Shown: one piece after another, positions 24,783 through 37,920 of the stretch
Layout of the letters: each line of letters starts with the position of its first letter
Numbering within the stretch: position 1 is the first letter of the stretch
From: Byssothecium circinans
Lineage: Eukaryota > Ascomycota > Dothideomycetes > Pleosporales > Massarinaceae
Direction: 5' to 3'
NCBI GenBank assembly: GCA_010015675.1
Contig: ML977008.1
Span: 68,706 to 132,705, forward strand
DNA: 64,000 bases
Made by a program: the position numbers and the translations under genes
Notes under the pieces: model-generated
Told to the model about the DNA's origin: nothing
Seen by the model: only the letters and a program-made list of their open reading frames with translations
Databases searched by the model: none

Positions 24783-25979
24783 TACTGTACTGCTTAGTTA
24801 GTCGTGTCCAAGCATATCTACCTAAGGCTTAAATCACGTGCACTAACAAGTCGCCACTGCGGGGCTGTGTGGCGCTGTGCTGGGCGGACTATGCAGTAAG
24901 AACAATCGAAGTGCAAGACCTAGAAACTAATTTTAGTCAGCACTATAAGTTAAAGGGAGGTAGTTATTTGTAAAATAAGGTAACTTATTATTTTTAGACT
25001 TAGCCTAGCTAGCCACGCCCACCCTAGAATACTAAACAAAGAAGAGCGAATAATAACCCTCATGCTAGAAGCTAAGGAGGTGTAAAGTTTTATTTCCTAC
25101 CTAAACGTGCGCCTAAGACAAATTCTTAGAATACATAGTATAGCTATTCTATTTTCTAGGTCCTATAGGATTGCATTCTCGTCCCTACCTATCTATTTCC
25201 TAATGAGCGGAATTGCTTACCTAGCATCTGATCGTACTAGACGAGTATAGCTGGTGTAGAAAAATCAGCAAGGTAAGTATAAAGTATAAAAAAGATTTCG
25301 CGATTAATATCTATACGGTACATTACTCTACCGTCTAATAGCGCGATTAGGCTTAAAGCTATAGACATCTTTAGCATTTAGTAACTTATGCTCGCATTTT
25401 AAGGAAATTTCCACCGTAACATTAGTTATTCCGTCCTAGTAGTCTGATAATTTACCTTTCGCAAACTACCATAGTTCTAACCTACTTAATCTAGGAGGTA
25501 GTATCGAAACTACGATCATAGTAAGGCTTTTGCAGATCCTGTATTTAGCAACGAAGTCTAGGAGCCCTTATGCAAAATACTGAGCAGGATTTGATTAGGA
25601 AGTGAGTTTAGGTAGCGTAATGTTATGATTCTTTTGCACTTAAATATGTATGGTTTATAGCATTGGAAAATGCTCTAGGTATCGCTGTAGAGGGTTAGTC
25701 TACTTTAAGAAATAGGTATTTTTCTATACAAGAAATCTGAAAGGCGTACCTAGAGAAATCGCTTCTCTAACTAGTAATTAGCCTAGTGTTATAGAAGCAT
25801 TAGGTATTCCTTGACTTAGATCCCTATTTATTTAATACGGCAACATTAAAGAAGCCTCCCTTCTAAGGTGTAATTAGGTGGTTCAGACTCAACTAAAATA
25901 TGGCCAGAGCCTAGATCTAGCTTAAGATTGTAAAAGGAAAAGGATCGCAGTGTCAATAAGGGCTTAATAGGAATATTAA

Positions 25980-26490
25980 GTGAAGATCTAGTCTCTAGAA
26001 TAACGTGTAGACTCGTAAGCTTAAAGTATTGTAAAAGTTTTGCTAGATGTTCGCATTAATTCCTAGCGCGAAAGAATACAGCGAGGCCTTCAAGTTAAAG
26101 GTTGAAGTCTTCTATTTCATGGAGGGTATAGAGGTCTTGTAGAAATTAGTCTGTATAATTATATCTCTAAAGAATAAGATGGCGGAGGATTAAATAGTTA
26201 ATGTACCTATAATTACAGAAATTAAGATTGATATTCTCTAGGATAAGATGCAATAGTTTTAGCTGCGCTACAGACATGGTCTTCAGTATCATCTAGAAAG
26301 AGCCGTAGTCTTTCATAATAGTAACGCGAAGGTATTTCAGCATAGGTCCGCAGTGCTCGCGATGGTGGTTAAGGATCTAGAAAAGATCCCTTACATCCTA
26401 TTTGCGTCCTAAAGTTATAGCAAGCGAGCTAATACCTCGTATAGAGTTGACTAGTTGCGTAGCCAACGCTCTATTTCATGGTAAGGAATA
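25980..26490 (+). pseudogene. degraded coding remnant, unknown
   Basis: One plus-strand frame with RIP-type stops reads FALIPSAKEYSEAFKLKVEV, FYFMEGIEVL, LRYRHGLQYHLERAVVFH and AVLAMVVKDLEKIPYILFAS. The amphipathic helical look fits a globular or repeat protein, but no family is recognised and both borders are uncertain. Confidence 0.35.
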
Positions 26491-29400
26491 GGTGAGAGCA
26501 GCTAGATTGCATTATTAGTGGATAAGATAGGTGTATACGGCTAGTAGTAGTTAGTGTATAGGAAGGAATTTAACTAGATAGTTAACTAGTTTTACATTCT
26601 ATTTAAGTAACTATACATAAAACGCTTATTACCTTAAGCTCCTTAGAGCGCTATAGGGTACAAAGGAAAGAACTTCTAGCATAATCTACTCACGATCATC
26701 TAAATTATCCTTTAATAAAAAGAGCTATTGCGAAGACCCTATAAATATAATATTACGAGTGTATCTCTCTACCTGTAGCCTAAAACTAGCCGTAATACAC
26801 TATCTTATAGTGCGTAGGCTTTAGAGTTAAATAGATATACCACTATACAAGTAAGGGGTAATAGTCGATCTAAGGTATCTACACGTTAAGTAAAGTGCTC
26901 TGCGAGTTAACGGTTTAGGCAGCTAATAGTTTATTAATAGAGCCCTTCACATTCTTTCCTAGAATAGCTTACAAACTCTAAGATCTCACGTTAGATATCT
27001 AAGGGTATATTTGTAAACCCTATATTCACTTCCGCGAACAGACAAGATACGCTTGAATCTGGTATTTAACATAAGTTAGAGAAGATGCCTGCTAAAAATA
27101 ATTTATATGAAGTCTAGGGCCCCTATGCCCACTAACGCAATCTAACCAACACTTCTAGGCGTCTTGAGTTACTAATCCCGTTAATTAGGAAAAGATACGC
27201 ACACTAATAAGGTAAAAATAGATACAGCGTTACGAGCTAAGGAACGGATGGAGCAGCAACTTATTTTTAATAATAGTTAGTATTTGGTTGACTACTATTC
27301 CTATTTAACCTCTCCTTCGTTCCCTTGCTTTCCTGCAAGTAGATATGAAGCTGATGATTACTCTCTTCTATATAGGCTACATCCTTTGGCAACAAGCACT
27401 TAGTCAAACAATAAGTGTGAACCTTAAGGGCAAAAAGCTAACGAGCCCCTTAAACTGCGCTCTAAATGTAAGTATGCCCCTTTTCTCCATTTAATATCTA
27501 ATTTCTAGATACATTTATGTACTAGGTTGTCATGGACATATTGTCGGCTAGAAGTGATATTACTATACAGCTGCGTATAAACTAACCATATAAATAACAT
27601 CGAATCAATCGCTATTAATCTTAGGATGTGCTGTCATTTCTATTTGTATGTATATCCAGTTTAAACCTTTACAACTTAATCTTACAAAGCCTCTAGTGAC
27701 GCTTCTTGCACCTTAAACCTTAAAGTAAAAGAATATAATAGAGAGGGAATATGATATCTAGGCGTTAGAAATCTAGATATGCAGTTTAAGTAAGATATAG
27801 GAAGCTATAAGTGCCTTAACAGCACCGTGTCGTGCCTAACTATTGGAGTAATAACTAGTCATCCTACAAATAGGACTATACTAATTTTAGAAGCTCTACT
27901 ATCAGTTATTCAAGCATGTTCTAGTAGCCATAGTTAGAGTAATAGAAATCCTATTGCATAACCCTCTTTTCTCTTGCTATGATTGTGCGCTATAGTACTA
28001 AAGCCTTCTTTTTGGTCTAATATTACTAGCATTAGTAATAGATACTTTGCTTGCCCTATATCTACATGTTAGACATGCTACCTTCCTACCATGCCTACTA
28101 ACTCAAATCCATCTCAAAATACACATTCAATAGAAGACATAGCCTATATAGAAGAAGGATTTAGTAGGATTAGAGGCTAAAAAGGAGCTTTACTTACTAC
28201 ATTAAAGACTAATACGCTTGCTTAGGTTCTCCTTACATATTCTATAGTTAAGGTTATAGAGCCGACGAACGTTCTAAACTCTGTATAGTAAATGATCCTT
28301 CTTAGGATAACAGATTAAATTTAACTATGCGTAGTCTATGCAGTAAACCTATCTAGTTAGTTTTAGGATCCTATGTATAGGATATAACTTACACATAGAC
28401 AAGCTAGTAGTAGAGAGCTATGATTTACTTCTTTATTCTCTTCTTAAAGAGTAATATTGCACTGAGCGTAATAATCTATGTATATAAAGTCTTCGTATCT
28501 TCTACTCTTTATTAAGGAGAAGAATGTAGAGCAATAACAGTAGATCTTAACGCCTACTAATATAATACTAGAGCGCATTATAACATGCACCTACTATTAT
28601 ATGATTAGTTAGAGTAGCTCTTAGCAATCATCATTCCCTACTATAGAGCGCAAACGATAGCACGGTCTCATTTAGTAGTCGCAGCTTAGCGGTTAGCGAA
28701 CAACCGTATGGAAAGAATTTACATAAGGGTGTCTACAAGGGCTGTATCACATACAAGGAGCGGCTAGCAAAGAAGATGCTTATAGCGAGGGGGCGTTCAT
28801 AGAGAAAGTCAATCTACTATAAGAAAATAGAGATGGTGAAGATCACTAGCAGGCCCTAAGGTTCTAAATGTATTTGACTTAAATCAAATTAAATTGTAAC
28901 AAGCTAACTAAAATGCTAGGACTCTGTCCGCTCCTAGGCACGCTATATAAGTCCCCTTTAATGTGCTGAAGCGAGGTTGAGAAGCAGCAAGGCTTAGTAG
29001 GGTCAAGGGATTAAAGACAGATCTATGAAGCAAGAGAGTAGCGCAAGGTTCATCTATAGTATATCATAGGAAATGTCGCGTAGAGAGGAGTAGTAATAGG
29101 TCAACGCTATCTAACGCCAGTAGAAGGAGGTATAGTGCTGCTAAACTAACTAAGTGCTACTCACGGAGCGTACAGTGGGAATAGGAATTATATCCTTAGC
29201 GAACTAATAAGGATCTATACGTTACATTTAATTACTATATAGTAGTAGCATGCAACGTATAGGTAGTAAAAGAACGTGATTCTAATTCTACCTGTGCACG
29301 TAAGTATAGCCTATAATGCTAGCTATTTATGGTGAATCATCACCTAGATTGCTTTATGCTAGTCTTTTAATTTTAGCGCCTTATTAGGCGTACTAACCTT

Positions 29401-31004
29401 ATAACTATCTGCTTACTAATTACTATAGCGCTCTACTATCTAAAAGAAACTGCATGCCTACTCCTATACTAATTCTACTACACTATAGAGTAGAACTAAC
29501 TATCTAAGTGTTTCCACGCTCTAATATCAAAGATATACTCTGCAACTTGCCGCCTGCGTAGCTACTCTAGGGCTTAAACCCACCGCCACCTAGCACATAC
29601 CTTGTTTGAGAGCGCCCACCAACACGCTACGACGTATAAAACACCGTATTATAGGGAAAGCTATAAGATATGTAACACGCTACTATAAAAGCTTTATACT
29701 ACCTGTGTAATACCACTCCGCTACCTAGTCCCCGCATAAGCCTATGAACCTACTAATTCTCTCTAGGCACGCTAAGCAACCACTCATTACTAAGCGCATA
29801 TGTAAATATGATGGTCATTATTAAGAATAGATTATAAGGTAGGTGTAAGGTAAGACCTTACGTCAGATAATAAACGTTGATGGCTGGGCGTAATGCAATC
29901 AACGGCGACTATTAAGGAGAGGTAGAATTAGTAGGATAGGTAAGTAGGGTCATGCAGGAAAGGTGCTTCGCATTATTATTTATTTGTTTAGCAAAGTAAT
30001 ATATATTCAGCGAAGTAACACTAGAGTAAGAGGCGTATAGTGCTTAGTAGATCATGATAGCTTTACTAGAATTAAACTAGCAATGTAAAACACGTCAACA
30101 TATGCGAAGGGCTAGCCAATAGGCGGAGTAGGGAAAAACGCGAAAGCTAGAAAAGATACGCAACGCGAGAAAGGTGTGAGAGGGATATGATGGCAGGTAC
30201 ATACAGATTACGTGATTAGAAGGGGCACGTGATTTTAGAGGGTATAAGCGGCTAGATAAGACCCTTTTGTTTGCTAGATAACAAGACTATCTTAGCTCAC
30301 AAGCCACCGTTTAAAGGTAGCAAGAGCAGACAATGGTGTTTTAAAATAGCTATTTCATTTCTTATACTTAACTATTTTGACTTACTCCTTAAAATTGCAA
30401 GGCTTATAATAAGTTATGCGCCCTACATAATAGACTAGAAATAGTTTCCTACAATTTAGAAGGTCTACGTGCTAGATCTTCTCTTCTAACCAAAACTTCC
30501 AATCATCTAGTATAAATAGACTAAACGTAAGAATTTGAAGTCTAGTCTAGTCTATCTTATAACTCCCTATTTCCTCTACTTTTCTTAGTTAGTAGCTAAT
30601 ATAAGATCTTTTTAAATACTTACTATTATACTCTATAACTTTATAGAGCTGATATAGTTTTTTAGGATTCTCTACTAGTGTAATTAAGAACGCAGCATGC
30701 TTAAGCTGCTATTAACGTAAGAAATATAACCGTTTTCTCTAGACTTCTATTGGCTAACGGGTAGTCTGCGCAAAAAGGAGAACTTAAGTAACCTCCTAGG
30801 AATTTTGTAGAATACCTATTAGATGAATTGTCTTAAGTATATTAAGTAACTATTTCCACGCATTATCCTAAAAGCCTAAATTATAAATAATTTTAAGAAG
30901 GTCTAGTACACTTTCTTTCTAACTTATAGTCTACTCTATTATATATAGAAATAGATAAAATTCATAACTAATAGTGCATAACTATATATATTATACAACC
31001 ACTA
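26491..31004. other. RIP-degraded stretch, no assignable gene
   Basis: About 4.5 kb of AT-rich, stop-dense sequence. A short plus-strand frame starting at an ATG near 28,100 (MPTNSNPSQNTHSIEDIAYI) is protein-like but fades after about 70 codons. Nothing else could be supported. Confidence 0.4.
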
Positions 31005-33353
31005 TTATGTTTCTGCACTTAATATAATCTTTGCTTCCCTATTAATGCACGCCCTCGTATTATTAACGGATATACTTGTAAGTTTCTTTTCAATTTCCTG
31101 TTTCCACTTTTTAGATACTCTATTATTATCTATAGGCAAGTAGATTGTTTCTCCCCCATTAAGCATGCCGTATTGCAATGACAACCCTAGGTCCAAAACT
31201 TCTTCATTAAGTATATAGTAGTCCTGCAGTATCAGTATAAACTTAAGCAAAGAGTTAAAGACCTTGCAAATAAAGTAGTAATATACTAGTGTAATAAAGA
31301 GCATTATAACTATAAAAGAAGCTTGAAAAATACATCCTATACTTCTACTTTTATCCTAAACTAATAAGAATAAACTAGTGAGGCCTAACTCTAGAATATA
31401 GAAGCCGTAAAAGAGATGCTTTAATGCACTAGGATAGAAAGTCCCTCCTTGATCCTGATTAGTAGTTAGTATAAGAGACTAAGAATAAACAATCTAAAAG
31501 AGCGTTAGGATTAGGACCTGAAATAGAAGAATAATAGGACAAATAGAAGTATAGAGTAGGCCTAAAGAGAATTAGTATATTATAGTAGTAGGCTAGACAT
31601 TCCAACCTATGCAAGCAAGATTAGTGTAGAATAGTATAAAACAGCCCTATTGAACATCTACTCCCTTCATCCGCTTAAGCTTTTAGGTAACAGTTCTATC
31701 AAATAAAGGAGATAGAATGAAATGCCTAAGAAGTTTATCTAAACGTAAAAGCCCGTTAGCACTAACTAATAGCGCTTGTAACAGAATGTATGATATAAAA
31801 TAGTTGCCCGCCTTTAGAAGATTCTTGGCTAGTGTAGCTGTAATAGACCTGCTATCCTTTGCTTCATCAATTACTATAGTTATGCTAGCTAAGATAGTGA
31901 CTACAATAGTCACTTAAGTAAGTAGAAAGAAAAAGAAGTATTGCTAGGTCCAAAGTGCTACTATACTCTATAATCTGATACCTTGTGCCTTAACAGCTAG
32001 TGGTAAAGCTTGCGCAAAGAATTGCATTAGCAACTTAAGCAAAACAAAGGGCAGGATGCCCTAGAGTAGCCTAAGTGCCTACTCTAGCGTATCTTCTAAC
32101 CACTAGAGCCATGAGATGGCCTAAGAAAAATAGATTACCTAAGATAGAAGCCTAGCAAATGCTACTAAGATAACGCAAGCAACCATTAAGAACGCTATTA
32201 TAGTGTTAGATAAAATCAACTTAAGCGCTTAGTCTTACTACTAGAGGCTCGTATTCTCCTAGATTATATCTTTAAGAGAAAGAGGCATAGATATTGGGGT
32301 TAAGAGTTAGGTATTAGGATGGAAGATTACCTAGCAGGCGATTTAAGTAGCTAAAGGCGAAGAAAATTTTACTAAAGCTAACGATAGTTAGAAATTAGAG
32401 TAGTACTCTTCTATCTTTCTTATCTCTATATTAAGCTTAAGGATGTATTCTTTAAGCCATCTAATTTCCTTTTTATTGCTAAGCTAGGCTGAATTTATCC
32501 CCTCTTTAGAGGCACCACCAGCTCTCATCTGTGCATAGGCTCGTAGTTCTTTTCAAATGCGGCGTGTTTCAGCTTCCTTAAGGGACCTTACAAGTCATTT
32601 ATGACGTCTGATTGTTTGGCGGAATGCATTAAGACTTTAAAGGGAACTAATCTAAATAACATCTCCTAGAAGCTAGCTAAAGTATTGCTGTAGCTTTTCT
32701 ATTATAGACTATTCCGTCGAAATTCCCTCTACAAGAACAGTTCATAGAGATGAAAACTGCAACTATTGTCATATAGTAATAAAGAACTAAAGTTCGTTCT
32801 ATACAACCTAATAAACTAAGGTGACTGTAATACTAGAGAGAACTAGATGTGCCTAGTACCAGTCGCTATAAGGTAGCCCTACATTAGACTATCTAAGTGT
32901 ATCAAGACCATGAACTCCATAGGTCAAGCCTTTCCCTTAGAAATAGTTTAGTAGAATAAGGGTAGGCGTTAGAAGAACACTAGAGGGTATAAAAACCATA
33001 AGTAATGTTTGAATATAACGACGGAAGAAGTATCAGTCTATATAGGATTGCGTGTCCCATTTAAACTAGACAAGCTTATTGAATATTCTAAGGAGCCATT
33101 AACGAGACACTAAAGAGTGGGGACTAGCAGCTTAGTAATATATAGAGTGAGGTTAAAAGACATACTATATATAGGGATGTCTCTGCTAAAGCACTATAAA
33201 TGCTATAACTTCTAGGATAAAAATCATGACTAAAGTTAAAATTGAAGCTAAAAAGGTGCTAAGAGAGACTCTGCTTAGTACCTGAGCTTTCGTAAAAGAA
33301 CTACTTACTACAGCGTTAATTAACTTTGCATGAAACTTGTTACTACTCGCCAT
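31005..33353 (-). pseudogene. CSC1/OSCA-type membrane channel, RIP-degraded
   Basis: From ATG at 33,353 the minus strand can be followed in a single frame for 783 codons to TAG at 31,005, with many RIP-type stops and no frameshift. The N-terminus has a membrane helix (FLASILTLVMIFILEVIAF) and the YGVHGLDTLR segment. A cytosolic region follows. The core DUF221 region has successive hydrophobic helices, including FFFFLLTQVTIVV and LAKNLLKAGNYFISYILLQA, matching the conserved LPKASnFYlSYllLQ signature of CSC1/OSCA (stress-gated cation channel) proteins. A TFYPSALKHLFYGFYILELG segment near the end also matches this family. The length agrees with the family. The gene would have encoded an osmosensing plasma- or endomembrane channel. 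Confidence 0.85.
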
Positions 33354-34219
33354 TATGACCCTCTACGTTTAGCATTATAATTAAGAATGCTTTATAGACT
33401 TTAAATCAAGAACTAAGAAAAGCCCTTAACTTGAATTGCTCTAGTAGGAGAGAGTGAGTAGTATTCTCTCTTTACATCATCCTACTAATCCTTATTAAGA
33501 GGGATAGACCGCGACTCCAAGCGTACCGTTAGCATATTACGTGATATGCCGTTCTCTAAGGATTCACGAGTAGCCTACGCCCTTTATAAAGCTAAAATGA
33601 CTAAGCACTAGGGTAAAAGGCTTAAGCGAGATATGTTAGCATTATTAAGGATAGTTAGCATGTAAGATGCGCTTAATATCATCGTGGTAACCCGCCTGTT
33701 TTCTTGCTTTATATATTTAACTAAAAGTTTAAGTAATTCGCAAATGAGTAGGAAGTTAGATAGCGCGGCTTAAGTTCAGAACTAAAGAAGCTACTCAAAG
33801 TGGTTGAGATGTAGAAGAGAGACGCAACTAAAGCGCTGCGTGAGTCAAAGTTACTAGATATTCTAACTAATGGTTATTATTTGCGTAGTAGAATTATTAG
33901 AGCAGCCCATCTAATTCAACTACTTCGTAGCACTCCTAGATTTAATCCCCTAAGGCAGGTTCAAAGAGAGAGATAGTAGACGTCTCTTATACAGCATAAA
34001 CTAGGATAGGGTAATAGTAAGAATAGCAACCCCCCTATAAGGCTAAATAGACTTAATCACAGATCGCCACTATTCAAACCTAAGGATTAGCTGATATTAA
34101 AACCCAGGAACGAGAATTAGAATTAACTCGCTATTTAAGCAAGTTTTTCACCTTATTTAGATCCTTAAAGTATTTAGTAACCAAGCCCTACACTTTTCAT
34201 AGATAACAACGAAGATTTG
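33354..34219. other. RIP-degraded intergenic stretch
   Basis: No reading frame or motif supported between the dead channel gene and the next degraded frame. It would hold the channel promoter region on its left side. Confidence 0.4.
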
Positions 34220-35368
34220 ATGGAAGCCGTTCCTAATAGCTTTATAATAGATAAAGATCTAGATAATATATCTATAATAGAAGACCATTCTAGCCTAAAC
34301 TTTTTTGCAGACTAAATAGCACATATCAAATTAGATATAGATATGGATTACCTTAGTAACTTATTCTCTATTGCTGCTAGCCCTACCGCAGCCGGCCCTT
34401 CTACTGCTAGCTCTATCACTGCAAGTCCTATTACGGCCGCAGATCTTGCTGCTCCTAAAGAACTCTTAGACCCGCTAAAAATAAGATTCTAAGAAGAAGC
34501 GGAGGTCTACATACATGCAGCATGTTAGATAGGTATCTATACTCTGGCTAACATCTCCCCAGCCAAGGAAATCATTTAAGGGCAGCGACTGCAGGAATTG
34601 TTTTATCCTCTTCTTATTAGTAAACGTCTTTTAATGTTATTAATAAAAATGATTCTCTATGTAATAAGTCCTACTTTAATTAAGTTTTCCTAAATAACTA
34701 AAGACACATGGAACGGCGGCAAGGAAAGAGTAGATATGTCTGTAGTAGTTAGGGAACATCTTAAGCAGCCTATCTTACTACTTAGATTAAGCTAGCAATA
34801 AAAACTCATTGCTATTGGAAGGCGGAATTAATACTACTTCCTTAAGGATCTAAACTTAGGTTGGGAACGTCTTATAGTTAACGTATGTTACACCTCCTAA
34901 CTTAAGAAATACTGATATAGCCTAGCTAGACCGTTTTCCCTTTTAGAGTGAAGATACCTTAATCTCGCTCTTAATTACTAAATTATACATAATGGAAATA
35001 GATTTCATAGACCAACCGCCTAACAGCCTTTGGATGCGGTTTATTAAATGTCTTCTTAAATGTCACTTAAATGAGTAGATTCTCTAGAAGCTTAGGATTC
35101 CTAGGGTTTAAGTTCCTATCAATCATCCTATAATTTCTATTAATAATGGCTCTAACTTCTTATTTTTATTTATTAATGAGGTTTAACACTCTATGAACTT
35201 AGGCTAGTTAGAGAAGAGATATCTATGCCTAATACGATTTATTAACTACATTAGATGTTAATAAGTCCTTTGCGCATTAAAAGATGCTGCATCTAGACCC
35301 CAACTAGAGTTACTAACCAACAAGAAATTATCTACAAATGGATTATTATCAATTCATTATTTCCTTAA
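34220..35368 (+). pseudogene. degraded 383-codon ORF, unknown family
   Basis: ATG at 34,220 starts a frame that runs 383 codons to TAA at 35,368 with only RIP-type stops. The N-terminus is acidic (DKDLDNISIIEDHSS), followed by an Ala/Ser/Thr/Pro linker (AASPTAAGPSTASSITAS). It then has longer ordered stretches such as WNGGKERVDMSVVVREHLK, FLKDLNLGWERLIVNVCY and LRLVREEISMPNTIY. The layout resembles a regulatory or DNA-binding protein, but no motif decides it. Confidence 0.4.
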
Positions 35369-36288
35369 TACCTAGGAAGTATAATATTATATTATAATTA
35401 CTCATACATGCTTCGTGAAACTGTGTTACTACTAGACGTATCAAGCTAAAGTTAATTACCTGCAGGAGATGAAAAGATGTAGCAGCATTAAGAAGCATTA
35501 GGTAAATAAATGAAAAGCGACGGTAACTTACTAGCAAGGATTACCTTTAGAAGAGGTTAACATGCTATGTACATACTAGATTAAAAGGCATTACCTGATA
35601 CTTACTAAGTAGGAGCTTTTAGCAACGTTTAAAGCCGCTAATATTATTAAGTGATGTATTGTATAGGGGCTCTATAATGCGTTTAGGGGAGAATAATAAA
35701 GTATCCATAAAAATCTCACTAAGTATACATGAGATGGACGATAGATGCATCTCATTTTCTAAGATATAATCAATCCTGCGATGGTGGTCCTATTCCCTAG
35801 TAATATCACATAGGATGATGCTAAAGCACAAGCAGATGCTTAACCTATAGGAAGCAGAGTGCGTGCGAAAGGGTAAGTGCGGAGACGCTATGCAAGGATC
35901 CTGTTAACATAGATTCTAGCCTTAATTCGCTTATAGAGAAGGATGCGAAGTGGCTTAGCGGCGCTTTATAGATCCTCTGCTCCCTACTTATAGCTTAAGC
36001 ACCCCTACTTGCAACGGAACTCCTTTTAGGGGCGGCTACGCCTCAATCAGTACACTATCTAAGAAATCGTAATGCGGTGAATTATTTAGCGAACCCACTT
36101 AAGTTCCTCGCGCCTTAATAAGGCTATATAGGAGAAACAAATTTAGCTTTAGGTAGGGCTATACTATATAGATGAACATGCTTCTACTACGCAAGAACGC
36201 GCGCACTTACTAGACTCTCCACGAAATCGAGTTTACCTAGAACTATAGAAACGTAGCAGTTAAATGTATTATTTTATAGTTACATAAA
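35369..36288. other. RIP-degraded intergenic stretch
   Basis: AT-rich and stop-dense; a minus-strand frame at 35,349-35,537 shows no recognisable feature. It leads into the promoter side of the rhodopsin-like pseudogene. Confidence 0.4.
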
Positions 36289-37321
36289 ATGTAGCTTGCT
36301 ACCTTCCTAACACTAACGTGGATATTCTTTACTACAGCGGCCGTAACGGCTGCAGTACGTCTTTCTATTCAATGGAAGGTTCCGCAGTAACTATACGCCT
36401 ACGCGTTCTCATTGTTAAGCCTCGTAACGTTATTTGCTTTTTGCCTTCTTGGTATGATTCTTGCTCTCTTATATATCTCTCTCTTACTACTCAAGATCTT
36501 GGGCTCCCTTACCCTCCCTCCTACCTTTTATGGATATCAGTTAGGGGCTACTGTTCTATACCTAACAAGTGCTTAGGCTGCGAAAGTAAGTCTTCTAGCT
36601 TCCTTCTACGGGTTGATAACTACCTCCCACCTTCTACGAAAGTCATGGCAGCTACTTATGTGGTTATTGATTTTATCATACATCTTATTAGTTTTAAGCT
36701 ACCCTTTTGTAGAGATAGGGACGGAGACAGGTGAGTGATAGTACCTTTAATATGTAGAAAGACTAATTATCATTAAGGTCCCATCTTTACGTTTTAATGA
36801 CCGCACTGTGGATCTCTATGATATGGGATATCACTACCAATGCTTTCCTAGTTGCATTCTCGCTTACTATGCTTATAGATGGAGGTATCTTAACATCTGA
36901 CAGGTTGTTCGCAGCAATACGTTTTAGCTTAGTCCTCGGAGTCGTTTGTATCTCAGTAACAAGGGTAACCACGACGTATGTGATGCGTGGTATGGCGAAG
37001 GTCTTTTGGCTTCATCTAGTTAGAGAGATACAGGTCGCCGTTCTTGTTAGTATTAACAACGTTCTCGCCATCCGGCCAAATCTATGGATCAAGGGCCACA
37101 TTACGAGTAGTCTAGTTGGTGCAAGGGCTGCGAACGATGATAGGATACTAGGCAATGGCACTTCGGAGTTAGCTGATGGAAATCGTGGAAACGTCTGCGA
37201 GGAGGCCTTGGGCCAATCCCGAGTTCCTTCACTTGTAAGATCACACCCTGGCCAAGTTCTCGCAGCAGCTAAGTTATCTATCAGACAGCGCCCTATCATT
37301 CGCAAATTGGGAGAAATTTAG
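36289..37321 (+). pseudogene. fungal rhodopsin/PTH11-like membrane protein, lightly degraded
   Basis: Exon 1 starts at ATG 36,289 and is immediately followed by TAG, a likely former Gln codon. It reads a chain of membrane helices: TLTWIFFTTAAVTAAVRL, SLLSLVTLFAFCLLGMIL, LYLTSA, AAKVSLLASFYGLI and QLLMWLLILSYILLVL. A short intron (about 36,734-36,780) leads to exon 2 with MIWDITTNAFLVAFSL, FSLVLGVVCISVTRV and VREIQVAVLVSINNVLAIRP. This order of helices, with a W..VREI..AV...N..A.RP end, resembles the fungal rhodopsin/PTH11-type domain. Three in-frame stops (codon 2, one near 36,382, one near 36,573) are all Gln-to-stop type. Exact splice sites are uncertain because the consensus donor does not keep phase. 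The second exon is unmutated enough to remain open to TAG 37,321. Confidence 0.55.
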
Positions 37322-37920
37322 TTAGTGCATTTTCGTGGTCGTCTGATACTTTAGAGTCGTAGTGGCGCTGGCATTTTCCTGATACAGAACTCTATTTCGA
37401 CTCGGCCCTCACATTGTGCTAAACACATAAGAGGTCTGAATCGTCTGCATTTCTTCTCGCTTTCAGCTATCCTATCATGGTTGCACATCTCTTTTATTCT
37501 CGGCACTTGTATATACGGCTTGGTTGGCATTTTACATATCTCACACGCACGGGTGGTTTCGGCGTTACAGTCGCTAGCGAAACCGGCTTCCCCTCGAATG
37601 CATTTGCAACATGGTATTGCGCCGCTCTGCATGCAGGGATCTTAGCGCCCCATCTTACATATTCGGTATAGCGTCGATCTACCGTCCACATGTGCACGAG
37701 CCGCCAATACCGAGCTTTAGCATCGCTCTTCCTCGGTAGCATCCAACCGCCGTTCAGCGGCTGAGCGAGCTGAACGACAGCCAACGACAACAAGCAACCC
37801 CCATCGCCGCAATCGCCAGCATGCAGCAGCCGCCATCCTTCTCAGCTTCGCGACATGCCTCGCGCAGACGCTGCTGGACGTCGCCTACACCACACACGTC
37901 AGTCCTTTCCTAATGTAACG
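37322..37920. other. upstream region of the NLR gene, with inverted-repeat arm
   Basis: Base composition changes here from RIP-degraded to normal. It holds the left arm of the inverted repeat (37,550-37,723) and about 200 bp that should include the promoter of the NLR gene. Several short overlapping open frames on both strands show no motif and are not called. Confidence 0.5.
37550..37723. repeat. left arm of inverted repeat around the NLR gene
   Basis: The core 37,567-37,673 (107 bp) is the reverse complement of 41,890-41,996 with one mismatch, a C/T difference at a CpG. Similarity at a lower level continues on both sides to about 37,550 and 37,723. The arm lies about 200 bp upstream of the NLR start codon. 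Confidence 0.85.

Larger units (their letters stand above)
1..36250. other. RIP-degraded AT-rich block
   Basis: This block is dominated by TA-rich, stop-dense sequence (CTAG, TTAA, CTAC, TAG) with few CA or TG dinucleotides, the footprint of repeat-induced point mutation. Where former genes can be read, their stops are those expected from CAA, CAG, CGA or TGG after C-to-T or G-to-A change, and frameshifts are rare. The readable remnants are listed separately. Unlike a typical RIP-ed repeat block, many of them look like dead cellular genes and not retrotransposon proteins. No reverse transcriptase, integrase or transposase motif was recognised by eye. No intact gene and no tRNA or rRNA was seen. 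Confidence 0.85.

Noticed and set aside
37012..37305. Minus-strand open frames over the rhodopsin-like exon and the NLR upstream region
   Set aside because: Antisense shadows of GC-normal coding sequence, with no start context or motif.
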